From positions 230,079 through 294,078 of the forward strand of contig NZ_SDIC01000004.1 in NCBI RefSeq assembly GCF_004116405.1: a stretch of 64,000 bases of DNA, written 5' to 3'. Positions 42,304 to 50,584 of the stretch are shown here, piece after piece (the first letter of the stretch is position 1; every line of letters starts with the position of its first letter). The notes under the pieces are model-generated. The model was not told the origin of the DNA, made no database searches, and worked only from the letters and a program-made list of their open reading frames with translations. The stretch is from Halegenticoccus tardaugens (GTDB lineage Archaea > Halobacteriota > Halobacteria > Halobacteriales > Haloferacaceae). The position numbers and the translations under genes were made by a program.

Positions 42304-43104
42304 ATGAAGTACAGTGGCTGGCCCGACAAGGGCGATCTCGTCGTCGGGAAGGTCGACGAGATCGCCGACTTCGGCGTGTTCATCGACCTCGACGAGTACG
42401 AGGACAAGCGCGGCCTGGTCCACATAAGCGAGGTCGCGAGCGGGTGGATCAAGAACGTCCGCGACCACGTCCGCGAGGGGCAGACGGTCGTCGCGAAGGT
42501 GCTCGGCGTCGACGAGGGGTCACAGCAGATCGACCTCTCGATCAAGGACGTCAACGAGCACCAGCGCAAGGAGAAGATACAGGAGTGGAAAAACGAGCAG
42601 AAGGCCGACAAGTGGATGGCCATCGCGTTCGGCGACGACGTCGACGACGAGCAGTACGGCGCGGTCGCGAACGCCCTGCTCGCGGAGTACGGCACGCTCT
42701 ACGACGGGTTCGAGCAGGCGGCGATCCACGGCACGGAGGCGCTTTCGGACCTCGATCTCGAAGCGGAGGAAAAGCGCGCCATCGTCGAGACGGCCCGCGA
42801 GAACGTGTCGGTCCCCTACGTCAACGTCACCGGCTACGTCGACCTCCGCTGTCCCTCCTCGGACGGCGTCGACGCCATCCGCGAGGCGCTACAGGCGGCC
42901 GAGGGCAACGGCGACCTCCCCGAGGAGATCGAACTGACGATCTCCTACGTCGGATCGCCGGAGTACCGGATCAAGGTCCGGGCACCCGACTACAAGACCG
43001 CCGAGTCCGAGCTGGAAGCCAGCGCCGCGCGCGCCAGCGAAGCCATCGAGGTCGCGGGCGGCACCGCGGCGTACCACCGCGAGCGCAACGAAGAAGACGA
43101 ATAA
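42304..43104 (+). CDS. aif2a: Translation initiation factor aIF2 subunit alpha
   Basis: This 266-residue protein has an N-terminal S1 domain ([39 protein letters not shown], residues 10-48), a helical middle domain and a C-terminal alpha-beta domain that contacts the gamma subunit. As part of the aIF2 trimer it helps deliver Met-tRNAi to the small ribosomal subunit. It sits between rps27e and nop10, the usual archaeal order. Confidence 0.97.
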   Translation: MKYSGWPDKGDLVVGKVDEIADFGVFIDLDEYEDKRGLVHISEVASGWIKNVRDHVREGQTVVAKVLGVDEGSQQIDLSIKDVNEHQRKEKIQEWKNEQKADKWMAIAFGDDVDDEQYGAVANALLAEYGTLYDGFEQAAIHGTEALSDLDLEAEEKRAIVETARENVSVPYVNVTGYVDLRCPSSDGVDAIREALQAAEGNGDLPEEIELTISYVGSPEYRIKVRAPDYKTAESELEASAARASEAIEVAGGTAAYHRERNEEDE

Positions 43105-43108
43105 CGGC

Positions 43109-43294
43109 ATGAAATCGGACATCCGGGTCTGCTCCGCGTGGCGCGACCGTCACGATCGCCCGGTGTACACCCTCGCTTCTACCTGTCCGGACTGCGGAGC
43201 GACGGCCGTAAACAGCGCCCCCGCGCCGTACAACCCTGACGACCCGTACGGCGAGTACCGCCGCGCGCAGAAGCGCCGCGCGGCGGAGCGGTAG
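43109..43294 (+). CDS. nop10: H/ACA RNA-protein complex protein Nop10
   Basis: The 61-residue protein MKSDIRVCSAWRDRHDRPVY continues with TLASTCPDCGATAVNSAPAPYNPDDPYGEYRR, the Nop10 signature. It binds Cbf5 in pseudouridylation guide complexes. Cysteines at residues 8, 26 and 29 remain of the usual zinc site. It starts 4 bp after aif2a and ends about 90 bp before the PAC2-family gene. Confidence 0.95.
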   Translation: MKSDIRVCSAWRDRHDRPVYTLASTCPDCGATAVNSAPAPYNPDDPYGEYRRAQKRRAAER

Positions 43295-43381
43295 CTTCGA
43301 GTCCGACCCCCGCTCACCGCAGCGCGGCGACGGCCGTCGGGATGGTGACTTACTTATGCGGCCACGCCCCGACTATGGCGC

Positions 43382-44137
43382 ATGGAAGAGATCGAGGTCG
43401 AGGCGCTCGCGGACCCGGAACTCGACGAGCCGACGCTGATCGAAGGGCTTCCGGGAGTGGGACACGTCGGGAACCTGGCGGCCGAACACCTCCTGGAGGA
43501 GTTCGAGAGCGAACTCGTCCGTCGCGTGTACGCCGACGAGTTCCCGCCGCAGGTCACCATCGACGAGGGCGTCGCCTCGCTCACGTGCGCCGAGTTCCAC
43601 GCGGTGGACGTCGCGGGCACGGACCTCCTCGTGCTCACCGGCGACCACCAGGCGCAGAGCAACGCCGGCCACTACCACCTCGCCGACGCGTTCCTCGACA
43701 TCGCCGAGGGGTTCGGCGTCTCGCGGGCGTTCGCGCTCGGCGGCGTCCCGACGGGCGAACTCATCGAGGAGTACAACGTCCTCGGCGCGGTGACGGATCC
43801 GGACCTGATCTCCGACCTCGAGGCTGCGGGCGTCGAGTTCCGCGAGGACGAACCCGCCGGGGGGATCGTCGGCGTCAGCGGTCTGCTCCTCGGGCTCGGA
43901 TCGCGGCGCGGCCTCGACGTCGCCTGCCTCATGGGCGAGACGAGCGGTTACCTCGTGGACCCAAAGAGCGCCCGAGCGGTGCTCGAAGTGCTGCAGGACG
44001 TTCTCGGCTTCGACGTCGACTACGCCTCGCTCGAAGAGCGCGCGGAGGAGATGGAGGAGGTCGTCGGCAAGATCCAGGAGATGCAGAACCAGCAGGCCGG
44101 CGCGATATCGAGCGAGGACCTGCGGTACATCGGCTAG
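43382..44137 (+). CDS. Proteasome assembly chaperone family (PAC2) protein
   Basis: This 251-residue protein has the PAC2 fold: PTLIEGLPGVGHVGNLAAEHL, then VLTGDHQAQSNAGHYHLADAFLD, FALGGVPTGE, and a helical C-terminus (residues 205-245). Related eukaryotic proteins assist 20S proteasome assembly; the archaeal function is unproven. A TATA-like TTACTTATG near 43351-43358 is 27 nt upstream, so it may be expressed separately from the translation operon it follows. Confidence 0.93.
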   Translation: MEEIEVEALADPELDEPTLIEGLPGVGHVGNLAAEHLLEEFESELVRRVYADEFPPQVTIDEGVASLTCAEFHAVDVAGTDLLVLTGDHQAQSNAGHYHLADAFLDIAEGFGVSRAFALGGVPTGELIEEYNVLGAVTDPDLISDLEAAGVEFREDEPAGGIVGVSGLLLGLGSRRGLDVACLMGETSGYLVDPKSARAVLEVLQDVLGFDVDYASLEERAEEMEEVVGKIQEMQNQQAGAISSEDLRYIG

Positions 44138-44247
44138 CGGGGACCGACGCGTCCGCCGAGCGACGCCAGCTATCTCCTTGCGGCACCAACGATCCGATAC
44201 CGACCGGTCGGCCGCGGACCGCGGCCCGTCGCCGGCCGGCTCACATC

Positions 44248-44418
44248 ATGACCGAGATGCAGAAAATCGACGCGTCGCCGACGGGGGCGGTCACGCTGAC
44301 CGACGGCACGACGCACGACGGGGTTCCGGTGTCCGTCTTCGCGGGGTGGGTCAAGGTCAAAGTCCACGGTCGGACGGTGTACTACCCACGAGAACGGGTC
44401 AGAGAGGTGGAAGTGTAG
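44248..44418 (+). CDS. Small conserved-looking protein, unknown
   Basis: The gene encodes 56 residues starting MTEMQKIDASPTGAVTLTDG and ending VHGRTVYYPRERVREVEV. Alternating hydrophobic residues suggest a small beta-barrel. It follows the PAC2 gene by 110 bp on the same strand. The regular composition and acidic/basic balance support a real gene, but I cannot name the family. Confidence 0.6.
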   Translation: MTEMQKIDASPTGAVTLTDGTTHDGVPVSVFAGWVKVKVHGRTVYYPRERVREVEV

Positions 44419-44516
44419 CGGATTCCGGTCGGGGGCCCTCCCGGAAGTCGGCGGTCGTTTCGACGGCGAGAACCCGCCGCAGAGAGCCGCGCGACGCGGC
44501 TCCTCCCCGGCCGCGA

Positions 44517-45134
44517 CTACGCGACCGGCAGCGCGATCGTCGCCCCCACGAACTCCCAGCCGTAGACGTGGTTCAAGAGCAGGTACGTCACGACGCCGAG
44601 GGACAGAGAGAGGATCCACGACGCGGCGGCGACGCGGCCGATCCGCTTGTGCGGCGTCTCCGTCCGGAGTTCCTCGGGCGTGTGCGTCAGCCCCAGCACG
44701 AGCGCGTACAGCACGACGGGCACGGCCACGATGGAGAGGACGATGTGGACCGCGAGCATGAGGAGGTACGCGTAGTACACGAGTTCGGGCCCGACGAACT
44801 CCTTCGTCCCCCCGCCGCCGATCTTCGTCAGGTAGAGCACGAGGAACACGAGGATGAGCGCGAAGGAGCCGACCATCGCGGCGGCGTGCTTTCGCACCTC
44901 TCCGTTGCGGATCCAGTACCACCCGGCGACGAGGAGCGTCGTCGCGGCCGTGTTGATGACGGCGATGGCGTCGGCGAGGAGGTTCACCTGCCCGAGGGTG
45001 AGTTCCGGATACAGGTCCCCCGGAACGAGGCCGAGGAAGGTGCCGATGACGATGCCGTACCCGAGAATCGAGAGGAGGGCGGTCACGGCCCGCGGGTGCT
45101 CCTTTACGGGGCCGCGGACGCTGGCGGTTGCCAT
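44517..45134 (-). CDS. DUF420 membrane protein
   Basis: This 205-residue protein has six membrane segments. The family histidines are visible in RKHAAAMVGSFAL, LLMLAVHIVLSIV, THTPEEL and HKRIGRVAAASWIL. DUF420 proteins (CtaM group in Bacteria) are linked to maturation of heme-copper oxidases; no oxidase genes lie in this window. A TATA-like GCATATTC near 45163 is about 29 nt before the ATG. Confidence 0.9.
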   Translation of the reverse strand: MATASVRGPVKEHPRAVTALLSILGYGIVIGTFLGLVPGDLYPELTLGQVNLLADAIAVINTAATTLLVAGWYWIRNGEVRKHAAAMVGSFALILVFLVLYLTKIGGGGTKEFVGPELVYYAYLLMLAVHIVLSIVAVPVVLYALVLGLTHTPEELRTETPHKRIGRVAAASWILSLSLGVVTYLLLNHVYGWEFVGATIALPVA

Positions 45135-45303
45135 GTCACTCCGTTAGGAAAGGGTGAATATGCGCTTTCGGGTTTCGGACGCCCCTTCGAGCGCCGTACC
45201 AGGCGGAGACGGCCGCGCGTCGAGCCGCCGCCGAAACGTCGATGCGAGTGACGCTCGCCGACCGTTCCCGGCGCGATCCTCGATGCGGTGCCGACCGCCA
45301 GGT

Positions 45304-46356
45304 TCACCCCTCGATGACGCCCGTCACCGCGGCGACCTCCCACGCGGCGTCCACCTCGACGCCGTTGCCGAGGATCGTGTACCGGTCGCGGATCTCGTGG
45401 GCGGTCGTCAGCGCCTCTATCACCTCCTCGTCGGAGACGCCGAGGTCGGCGGCCGTCGTCGGCGCGTCGATGCTCGCGAGGGCGTCGCGGATGTCGCGCC
45501 ACTCGCCCTTCGCGCCGCTGTGGAGGTACTCGGTCATGATCGAGCCGACGCCGACCTGGTGGCCGTGCAGCGCCTTGCCGGGCGCGATGCGGTCGAGCTG
45601 GTGCGAAAAGAGGTGTTCCGCGCCGCTCGCGGGCCGCGAGGTGCCGGCGATGGACATCGCCACGCCCGAGGAGACGAGCGCCTTCACGACGAGCCACGTC
45701 GACTCCTCCAGTCCCGGCCTGATCGAGTCGGCGCTCTCGACGAGCATCTCCGCGGTCATCTGCGAGAGCGCGCCGGCGTACTCGGAGTACTCGACGTTCT
45801 TCAGCCGGTTCGCGAGCTGCCAGTCCTTGACCGCGGTGTAGTTGGAGATGATGTCCGCGCAGCCGGCGGTCGTGAGCTCCCACGGGGCCTTCGCGAGGAG
45901 CTCCGTGTCCGCGACGACGGCGAGCGGCGGGTCGGCCGCGACGCTGTGGCGGGTGTCGCCCTCGGGGATCGACGACCGCCCGGAGACGATGCCGTCGTGG
46001 CTCGCGGCCGTCGGCACCGAGACGAAGCCGACGTCGACCGCCTCGCTCGCCATCTTCGCGATGTCGACCGCCTTTCCCCCGCCGAGCCCGATAAGGAAGC
46101 CGGCCTCCTCGGCTTCGGCGGCCTCGACGACCCGCTCGACCGACGCGAAGCTCGCCGTCTCGACGACGACCGTCGCGGGATCGTCGAACTGGGCGGCGAT
46201 CTGCTCGCCGGCGAGCCGCTGCGGCGTGGGGCTGGTGACGACGAGGGGTCGCCCGGTGAGATAGAGCTCGTCGACGGCCTCGCCGAGGTCGTCGAGAACG
46301 CCGTGGCCCACGAGGACGTTTCGCGGGAGCTTGATCCACGTCGATTTGTCGAACAT
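45304..46356 (-). CDS. egsA: sn-Glycerol-1-phosphate dehydrogenase
   Basis: This 350-residue enzyme reduces dihydroxyacetone phosphate to sn-glycerol-1-phosphate, setting the archaeal lipid stereochemistry. It shows KLPRNVLVGHGVLDDLGEAV, GLGGGKAVDIAKMAS for NAD(P), the zinc-ligand region AASHDGIVSG, and later HLFSHQLDRIAPGKALHGHQVGVG. The ATG at 46356 is 25 nt from a TATA-like box (46377-46384), giving a leaderless start; the upstream in-frame GTG (46365) fits less well. Confidence 0.96.
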   Translation of the reverse strand: MFDKSTWIKLPRNVLVGHGVLDDLGEAVDELYLTGRPLVVTSPTPQRLAGEQIAAQFDDPATVVVETASFASVERVVEAAEAEEAGFLIGLGGGKAVDIAKMASEAVDVGFVSVPTAASHDGIVSGRSSIPEGDTRHSVAADPPLAVVADTELLAKAPWELTTAGCADIISNYTAVKDWQLANRLKNVEYSEYAGALSQMTAEMLVESADSIRPGLEESTWLVVKALVSSGVAMSIAGTSRPASGAEHLFSHQLDRIAPGKALHGHQVGVGSIMTEYLHSGAKGEWRDIRDALASIDAPTTAADLGVSDEEVIEALTTAHEIRDRYTILGNGVEVDAAWEVAAVTGVIEG

Positions 46357-46376
46357 ACCCGACACTCTCGCGCCGC

Positions 46377-46384
46377 GTTTGAAA
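46377..46384 (-). promoter_or_regulatory. TATA-like box for egsA
   Basis: TTTCAAAC on the minus strand, about 25 nt before the ATG at 46356. Confidence 0.5.
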
Positions 46385-46453
46385 CCCTTTTGCGTCCGCC
46401 GGTCGTCTCGCGGTTTCGATCGCCGAACGAATCCGGTCGCACGCGACGGCGCT

Positions 46454-46538
46454 CTACAGTAGCGTCTGCACCCGTATGCACATCCGACCGTATGACAGCA
46501 TGGGTCGAGTGTGTCATGACTTGCAGACGCTACTACAG
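46454..46538. mobile_element. MITE-like insertion with terminal repeats and target duplication
   Basis: Eleven-base perfect inverted termini (TAGCGTCTGCA at 46460-46470, its complement at 46522-46532) bound a 73-bp element. The hexamer CTACAG directly repeats on both sides (46454-46459 and 46533-46538), as a target-site duplication would. No transposase is encoded. It lies in the egsA-hydrolase intergenic region. The parent element is not identified. Confidence 0.6.
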
Positions 46539-46653
46539 CGACGCACGCTCCCGCGGTTCGCCGCCCGCCTGTTGCCCTTCAGTCGCATACGAACCATTAT
46601 ATAATACAAATAGATTAACTTTATTAAGTGAGTAATCTTTCGTTCTTCCGTCG

Positions 46654-47559
46654 GTGAAACAACCGGCGATTGACACGACCATGCAGCTCCACCGCAGGCG
46701 GTTCATCAAGGCGGCCGGCGCATCGCTCACCGGACTCGCGGGACTCGCGGCGACCGAAACGGTCGCTGCCGCGGACGTGCCGTTGATCTCGACGCGGGAA
46801 CACTTCGACGACGACGCGAACCTCACCGCGGGCAACACGGCGACGAACTACGACACGACGGGGAACGTCCCGGGCGTCGACGTCGGGTGCGTCGGCGACC
46901 TCGCGGTGTTCGTCCACGGCTGGGACAAAAAGAGCGACGACCCCGACACGGCGGCGGAGGAGAAGATCGACGAGGCGAACCGCGAGCTGACCGCCGCCGG
47001 CTACGGGGGGTCCGTCGTCGGGTACACGTGGGACTCCGACAAGGGCGGCGGCGCCGACTACGGCTGGTCCGAGGCGAAGCAGATCGCGCAGGCGAACGGG
47101 CCGAAGCTCGCGCAGTTCGCGCTCGACTTCAAGTACTACTGCCCCGATCGCTCGCTCAGGCTCGTCTGCCACTCGCTCGGCGCGCAGGTGGTGTTCAGCG
47201 CGCTCCGCGTGCTGGACGGCACGCCGGACTGGAACGACGGGGGCTATCGGATCGACACGATCCACCCCTTCGGCGCGGCGACGGACAACGAGGTCCCGAC
47301 GGACGCGAACCCCGAAACGTTCGACGCAATCGCCACCGAGGTCGGACGCGCGCACAACTACCACAGCGAGGAGGACGACGTGCTCCAGTGGATCTACAGC
47401 ACCATCGAGTTCGACCGCGCGCTCGGCCAGACGGGCGCGGAGTCGGGCCGCGAGACGCCGTGGAACTACGCGGACCACGACGTGACCGACGAGGTCGGCG
47501 ACGATCACTCGGGCTACCTGTCGTCCATCTCACCGCTCATCGTCTCGCACATGACCTGA
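46654..47559 (+). CDS. Tat-exported alpha/beta hydrolase (lipase-like)
   Basis: The 301-residue precursor carries a twin-arginine signal (HRRRFIKAAGASLTGLAGLA, about residues 13-32) ending near AAAD. The mature domain has an oxyanion-type LAVFVHGWDKK and a nucleophile elbow CHSLGAQVVFSAL, so it resembles secreted lipases/esterases; the substrate is unknown. The upstream region is AT-rich, with TATA-like boxes near 46600 and 46624. The GTG at 46654 is close to leaderless behind the second; ATG at 46681 is an alternative with the whole Tat signal retained. Confidence 0.85.
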   Translation: MKQPAIDTTMQLHRRRFIKAAGASLTGLAGLAATETVAAADVPLISTREHFDDDANLTAGNTATNYDTTGNVPGVDVGCVGDLAVFVHGWDKKSDDPDTAAEEKIDEANRELTAAGYGGSVVGYTWDSDKGGGADYGWSEAKQIAQANGPKLAQFALDFKYYCPDRSLRLVCHSLGAQVVFSALRVLDGTPDWNDGGYRIDTIHPFGAATDNEVPTDANPETFDAIATEVGRAHNYHSEEDDVLQWIYSTIEFDRALGQTGAESGRETPWNYADHDVTDEVGDDHSGYLSSISPLIVSHMT

Positions 47560-47613
47560 GGCGCGGATCGGCGGATCCGCGGGTCGCTCACTCCGGGCTC
47601 GCGCTCCGCGCCC

Positions 47614-48351
47614 TCACAGCGGGAGCGCCCGGAACGCGTCGTAGAGGAAGAAGACGCCGAAGGCGGCGAGTACCGCGCCGCTGATCCCGGCGACCGCGGG
47701 GGCGAACGAGTCGACCCGGCGGCCGGCGGTGACGAGCGCGGCCGGAAAGCCGGTCACCCAGAGCCCGATCCCGAGGAAGAAGCCGACGACGAGCGCCGGG
47801 CTACCGGTTTCGACGACGAGCGCGCCCGCGAGGTCGCCGCCGACGTACGGGATCTGCGCGAGCACGTCGACGCGCCCGGGTTCGAGCAACCCCACGCCGA
47901 TCGTCAGCCAGAACAGCAGTTGGTACGGGTTCGTCAGCGCGAGGACGAACGCCTTCCGGAAGCCCGTGGCGACGCGTTCCGTTCCGTCTCCGTCCGGGCC
48001 GCGTCCGACCGCCGTCGCGTCGACGCGCGGGCGCTCGTCGTCACCGACGAACGCGCCGGCGTCCCTGACCGCCCCCCACGCGAAGTATAGCATCAGGAGA
48101 CCGCCGAGGCCGACCATCGCCGTCCGCACCGCCGGGGCGCGCTCGACGAACCCGACGACGCCGACGAACGCGAGCGCGAAGAAGGCGGCGTCCGCGCTCA
48201 TCGCGCCGAGACCGGCGCGCGCGCCGGCGACCCAGCCGCGGAGGACGCTCTCCTCCGCGATGACGGCGTTCATGGGCCCCGGCGGCGCGGCGAGCGCGAG
48301 GCCGAAGATCACGCCGGAGGCGAGCGAACCGACGAGGCCGAGACCGTCCAT
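47614..48351 (-). CDS. LysE-family transporter
   Basis: This 245-residue membrane protein has about six hydrophobic segments. The LysE/RhtB signature is APPGPMNAVIAEESVLRGW-like near the N-terminus, and ALTNPYQLLFWLTIGVG follows the central polar loop (residues 108-125). It probably exports amino acids or small cations. Context gives no substrate. It is convergent with the hydrolase gene. Confidence 0.88.
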   Translation of the reverse strand: MDGLGLVGSLASGVIFGLALAAPPGPMNAVIAEESVLRGWVAGARAGLGAMSADAAFFALAFVGVVGFVERAPAVRTAMVGLGGLLMLYFAWGAVRDAGAFVGDDERPRVDATAVGRGPDGDGTERVATGFRKAFVLALTNPYQLLFWLTIGVGLLEPGRVDVLAQIPYVGGDLAGALVVETGSPALVVGFFLGIGLWVTGFPAALVTAGRRVDSFAPAVAGISGAVLAAFGVFFLYDAFRALPL

Positions 48352-48433
48352 GGTCGGTGTGCGCCCGGCGCGGTGAAAAGGGATGCGAGTCGAGACGCGA
48401 CGCGCGGACTCCGACCCGCTCGGGTCGGCCGCC

Positions 48434-49108
48434 TCAGGCGACCTCTTCGAGCGGCGGCCGGACGCGGATCGATCCGGCGACCGACTCCGGAAGGCTCTGT
48501 TCGCGCCCGTCGTCGAGTCGGACGGTGAGCATGCCGAACGGGGCCACGTCGACGACCTCGAACTCGGTGCCGGGGGTGATGCCGGCGTCTTCGAGGTAGG
48601 CGAGTTCTTCCTCGTCGCGGTCGCTGACGCGGACGACGGTCACCCGGTCGCCCTCGCGGTGGTCGCTGAGCCGGGTCGAGTCGTCCTCCTCCAGCGGTTC
48701 GAGGTCGGCCCCGGGGATGGGGTCGCCGTGCGGGTCGACCGTCGGGTCGTCGAGGGCGTCGGCCATCCGTCGTTCGAACACCTCGCTGATGTGGTGTTCC
48801 AGCGCGTCGGCCTCGTCGTGCACCTCGGCCCACGAGTAGTCGAGGTGCTCCGTCAGGTACGCCTCGAGGAGGCGGTGGTGCCGGAGCACTTCGAGCGCGA
48901 CCGTCTCCCCCTCCTCCGTGAGTTCGACCCCCTTGTACTTCTCGCGCTCGACGAGCCCCCGCTCTTCGAGCTTGCCGACCATGCTCGTCACCGTCGGCGG
49001 GGTCTTGCCGAGGTAGTCGGCGATGGCGGAGGTGGAGACGGGCGGGCCGCCCTCAGCCTGGAGGACGTAGATCGCCTTCAGGTAGTCCTCCATCACGTCG
49101 CTGAGCAT
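48434..49108 (-). CDS. sirR: DtxR/SirR-family metal-dependent regulator
   Basis: This 224-residue protein has a winged helix (MEDYLKAIYVLQ, VSTSAIADYLGKTPPTVTSMVGKLEERGL), a metal-binding dimerisation domain (HHRLLEAYLTEHLDYSWAEVHDEADALEHHISE) and a C-terminal FeoA/SH3-like domain (from about residue 155). With Fe2+ or Mn2+ bound it represses uptake genes. A perfect 12-bp palindrome (49118-49129) lies between its TATA-like box and start codon, so autoregulation is likely. Confidence 0.94.
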   Translation of the reverse strand: MLSDVMEDYLKAIYVLQAEGGPPVSTSAIADYLGKTPPTVTSMVGKLEERGLVEREKYKGVELTEEGETVALEVLRHHRLLEAYLTEHLDYSWAEVHDEADALEHHISEVFERRMADALDDPTVDPHGDPIPGADLEPLEEDDSTRLSDHREGDRVTVVRVSDRDEEELAYLEDAGITPGTEFEVVDVAPFGMLTVRLDDGREQSLPESVAGSIRVRPPLEEVA

Positions 49109-49117
49109 GCGTCGCTC

Positions 49118-49129
49118 TAGACGCGTCTA
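49118..49129. promoter_or_regulatory. Perfect palindrome in the sirR promoter
   Basis: TAGACGCGTCTA lies between the TATA-like box (49134-49140) and the ATG at 49108, over the expected transcript start; a probable operator for the regulator itself. Confidence 0.55.
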
Positions 49130-49229
49130 ACGCAAATATCTGCTGGGTCAAATCGGTCGGACGGGCGCGGCGGGATCGCTCCGGCGCGGTGGGGACGACC
49201 CGCCGGTTCGGATCCCGACCGCGCCGGCG

Positions 49230-50423
49230 CTAGATCCCCTGTCCCATCAAGTGACTGCGGAGCACGTCGGGGGTCTTCCCGCCCGCTTCGGTGTTGAGGA
49301 CGACGATCGTGGCGTCCTCGTCGAATTCGCCGGTTTCGCCGTCGGATCCGCCGGCCAGCTTCCACGCGGCCGCGGCGGCCGCGCCGCCGGCGACGCCCAC
49401 CTCGATTCCCTCTCCGCGAGCCACGGCGACCGCGCTCTCGAGGACGTCGGCGTCGTCGACCGCGACGGCCCCGCCGTCGGTCGCGGCGAGCGCCGAGAGC
49501 GCGAGTTCGCCGCCCGCGGGGGCCGGAATCTCCAGCTCGCCGCAGATGGTGTCGGGCGTCGTCCACGGCTCCGGCGCGTCGAGGCCGCGCTCCCACGCGG
49601 CGGCGACGGGCGCGCACCCGCTCGGCTGGGCGGCGTACAGCGCCGGGACGTCGTCGACCAGCCCGAGCTCCCGGCACTCTCGGAAGCCCTTCTCGACCCC
49701 GGCGAGCACCTCGCCGGATCCCGTCGGGACGACCGCCGCGTCCGGGACCGCCCAGTCCAGCGCCGCGAGGATCTCGTACGCCGCGGTCTTTATTCCCTCG
49801 TGACGGTACGGCGTGTCGAACGCCGCGAGCGAGTGCCACCCCTCCTCGCGCTCCGCTTCGAACGCGGCGAGCGCGTCGGGGTACCGCCCACCGACGACCC
49901 GCATGTCGCCGCCGTGGACGTTCACCATCGCCTTGTTCGAGAAGGCGGCGCGGGCGGGGACGAACGCGCGCGACTCCATCCCCGCGCGCCCGGCGTAGGC
50001 GGCGGCCGACTGCGCCCCGTTGCCGGGCGAGGCGAGCGCCACGTCGGCGACGCCGAGCGCCCACGCGGCGGTCGTCGCGACCGACAGCCCGCGGTCGAGG
50101 ACGGTCCCGGTCGGGTTTCGCCCCTCGTCTTTGACGAGCACGCGCCCGACGCCGAGTTCGGCCGCGAGCGACGGGGCTTCGACGAGCGGCGTCCCGCCCT
50201 CCCCGATCGAGACCGCGTCGGCCGCGGCGAAGGGCAGGAGATCGACGGTATCCCACATCGATCCCCCTCCCGCTCCCTCGAACGCGGTTCGGTCGGCGAC
50301 CGCCGCATCGTACTCCGGGTCGAGCGGCCCGCCGCAGGCCGGACACCGCCCCGACTCGATCCCCTCGACCGTCTCGCCGCACGCGGCGCAGGCGAGGCCG
50401 CGGAACGCCTCCGTCGTCTCCAT
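49230..50423 (-). CDS. Threonine synthase-like protein lacking the PLP lysine
   Basis: This 397-residue protein has an N-terminal zinc-ribbon-like segment (CAAC and CPAC, residues 12-30) and a fold-type II PLP enzyme domain: EGGTPLVEAPSLAAELGV, DEGRNPTGTVLDRGLS, ASPGNGAQSAAAYAGRAG and VPTGSGEVLAG. Threonine synthases have S/T-F-K-D-R at this point; here residue 109, the expected Schiff-base lysine, is leucine (TVLDR). The cofactor phosphate loop (GSG) is kept. It may be a catalytically altered paralogue or non-enzymatic protein, so calling it thrC is unsafe. Confidence 0.85.
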   Translation of the reverse strand: METTEAFRGLACAACGETVEGIESGRCPACGGPLDPEYDAAVADRTAFEGAGGGSMWDTVDLLPFAAADAVSIGEGGTPLVEAPSLAAELGVGRVLVKDEGRNPTGTVLDRGLSVATTAAWALGVADVALASPGNGAQSAAAYAGRAGMESRAFVPARAAFSNKAMVNVHGGDMRVVGGRYPDALAAFEAEREEGWHSLAAFDTPYRHEGIKTAAYEILAALDWAVPDAAVVPTGSGEVLAGVEKGFRECRELGLVDDVPALYAAQPSGCAPVAAAWERGLDAPEPWTTPDTICGELEIPAPAGGELALSALAATDGGAVAVDDADVLESAVAVARGEGIEVGVAGGAAAAAAWKLAGGSDGETGEFDEDATIVVLNTEAGGKTPDVLRSHLMGQGI

Positions 50424-50555
50424 GCGCGGTGGTTCGGCGCGACCGACTAAGGCCTTCCCGTCTGCGCGACGCCGTGCTCGCGAGCGCGAGGCGGCGTCCG
50501 CGTCCGTTCGCGCTCCCCGGTCGCGACGGTTCGGCGCGCGAGAACCCCGGTGGGA

Positions 50556-50563
50556 CTTAATAT
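50556..50563 (+). promoter_or_regulatory. TATA-like box for the FAD oxidoreductase
   Basis: CTTAATAT, 26 nt before the ATG at 50585; supports a leaderless start there over the GTG at 50576. Confidence 0.55.
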
Positions 50564-50584
50564 CTCCCCGGAGAAGTGTGCGAT

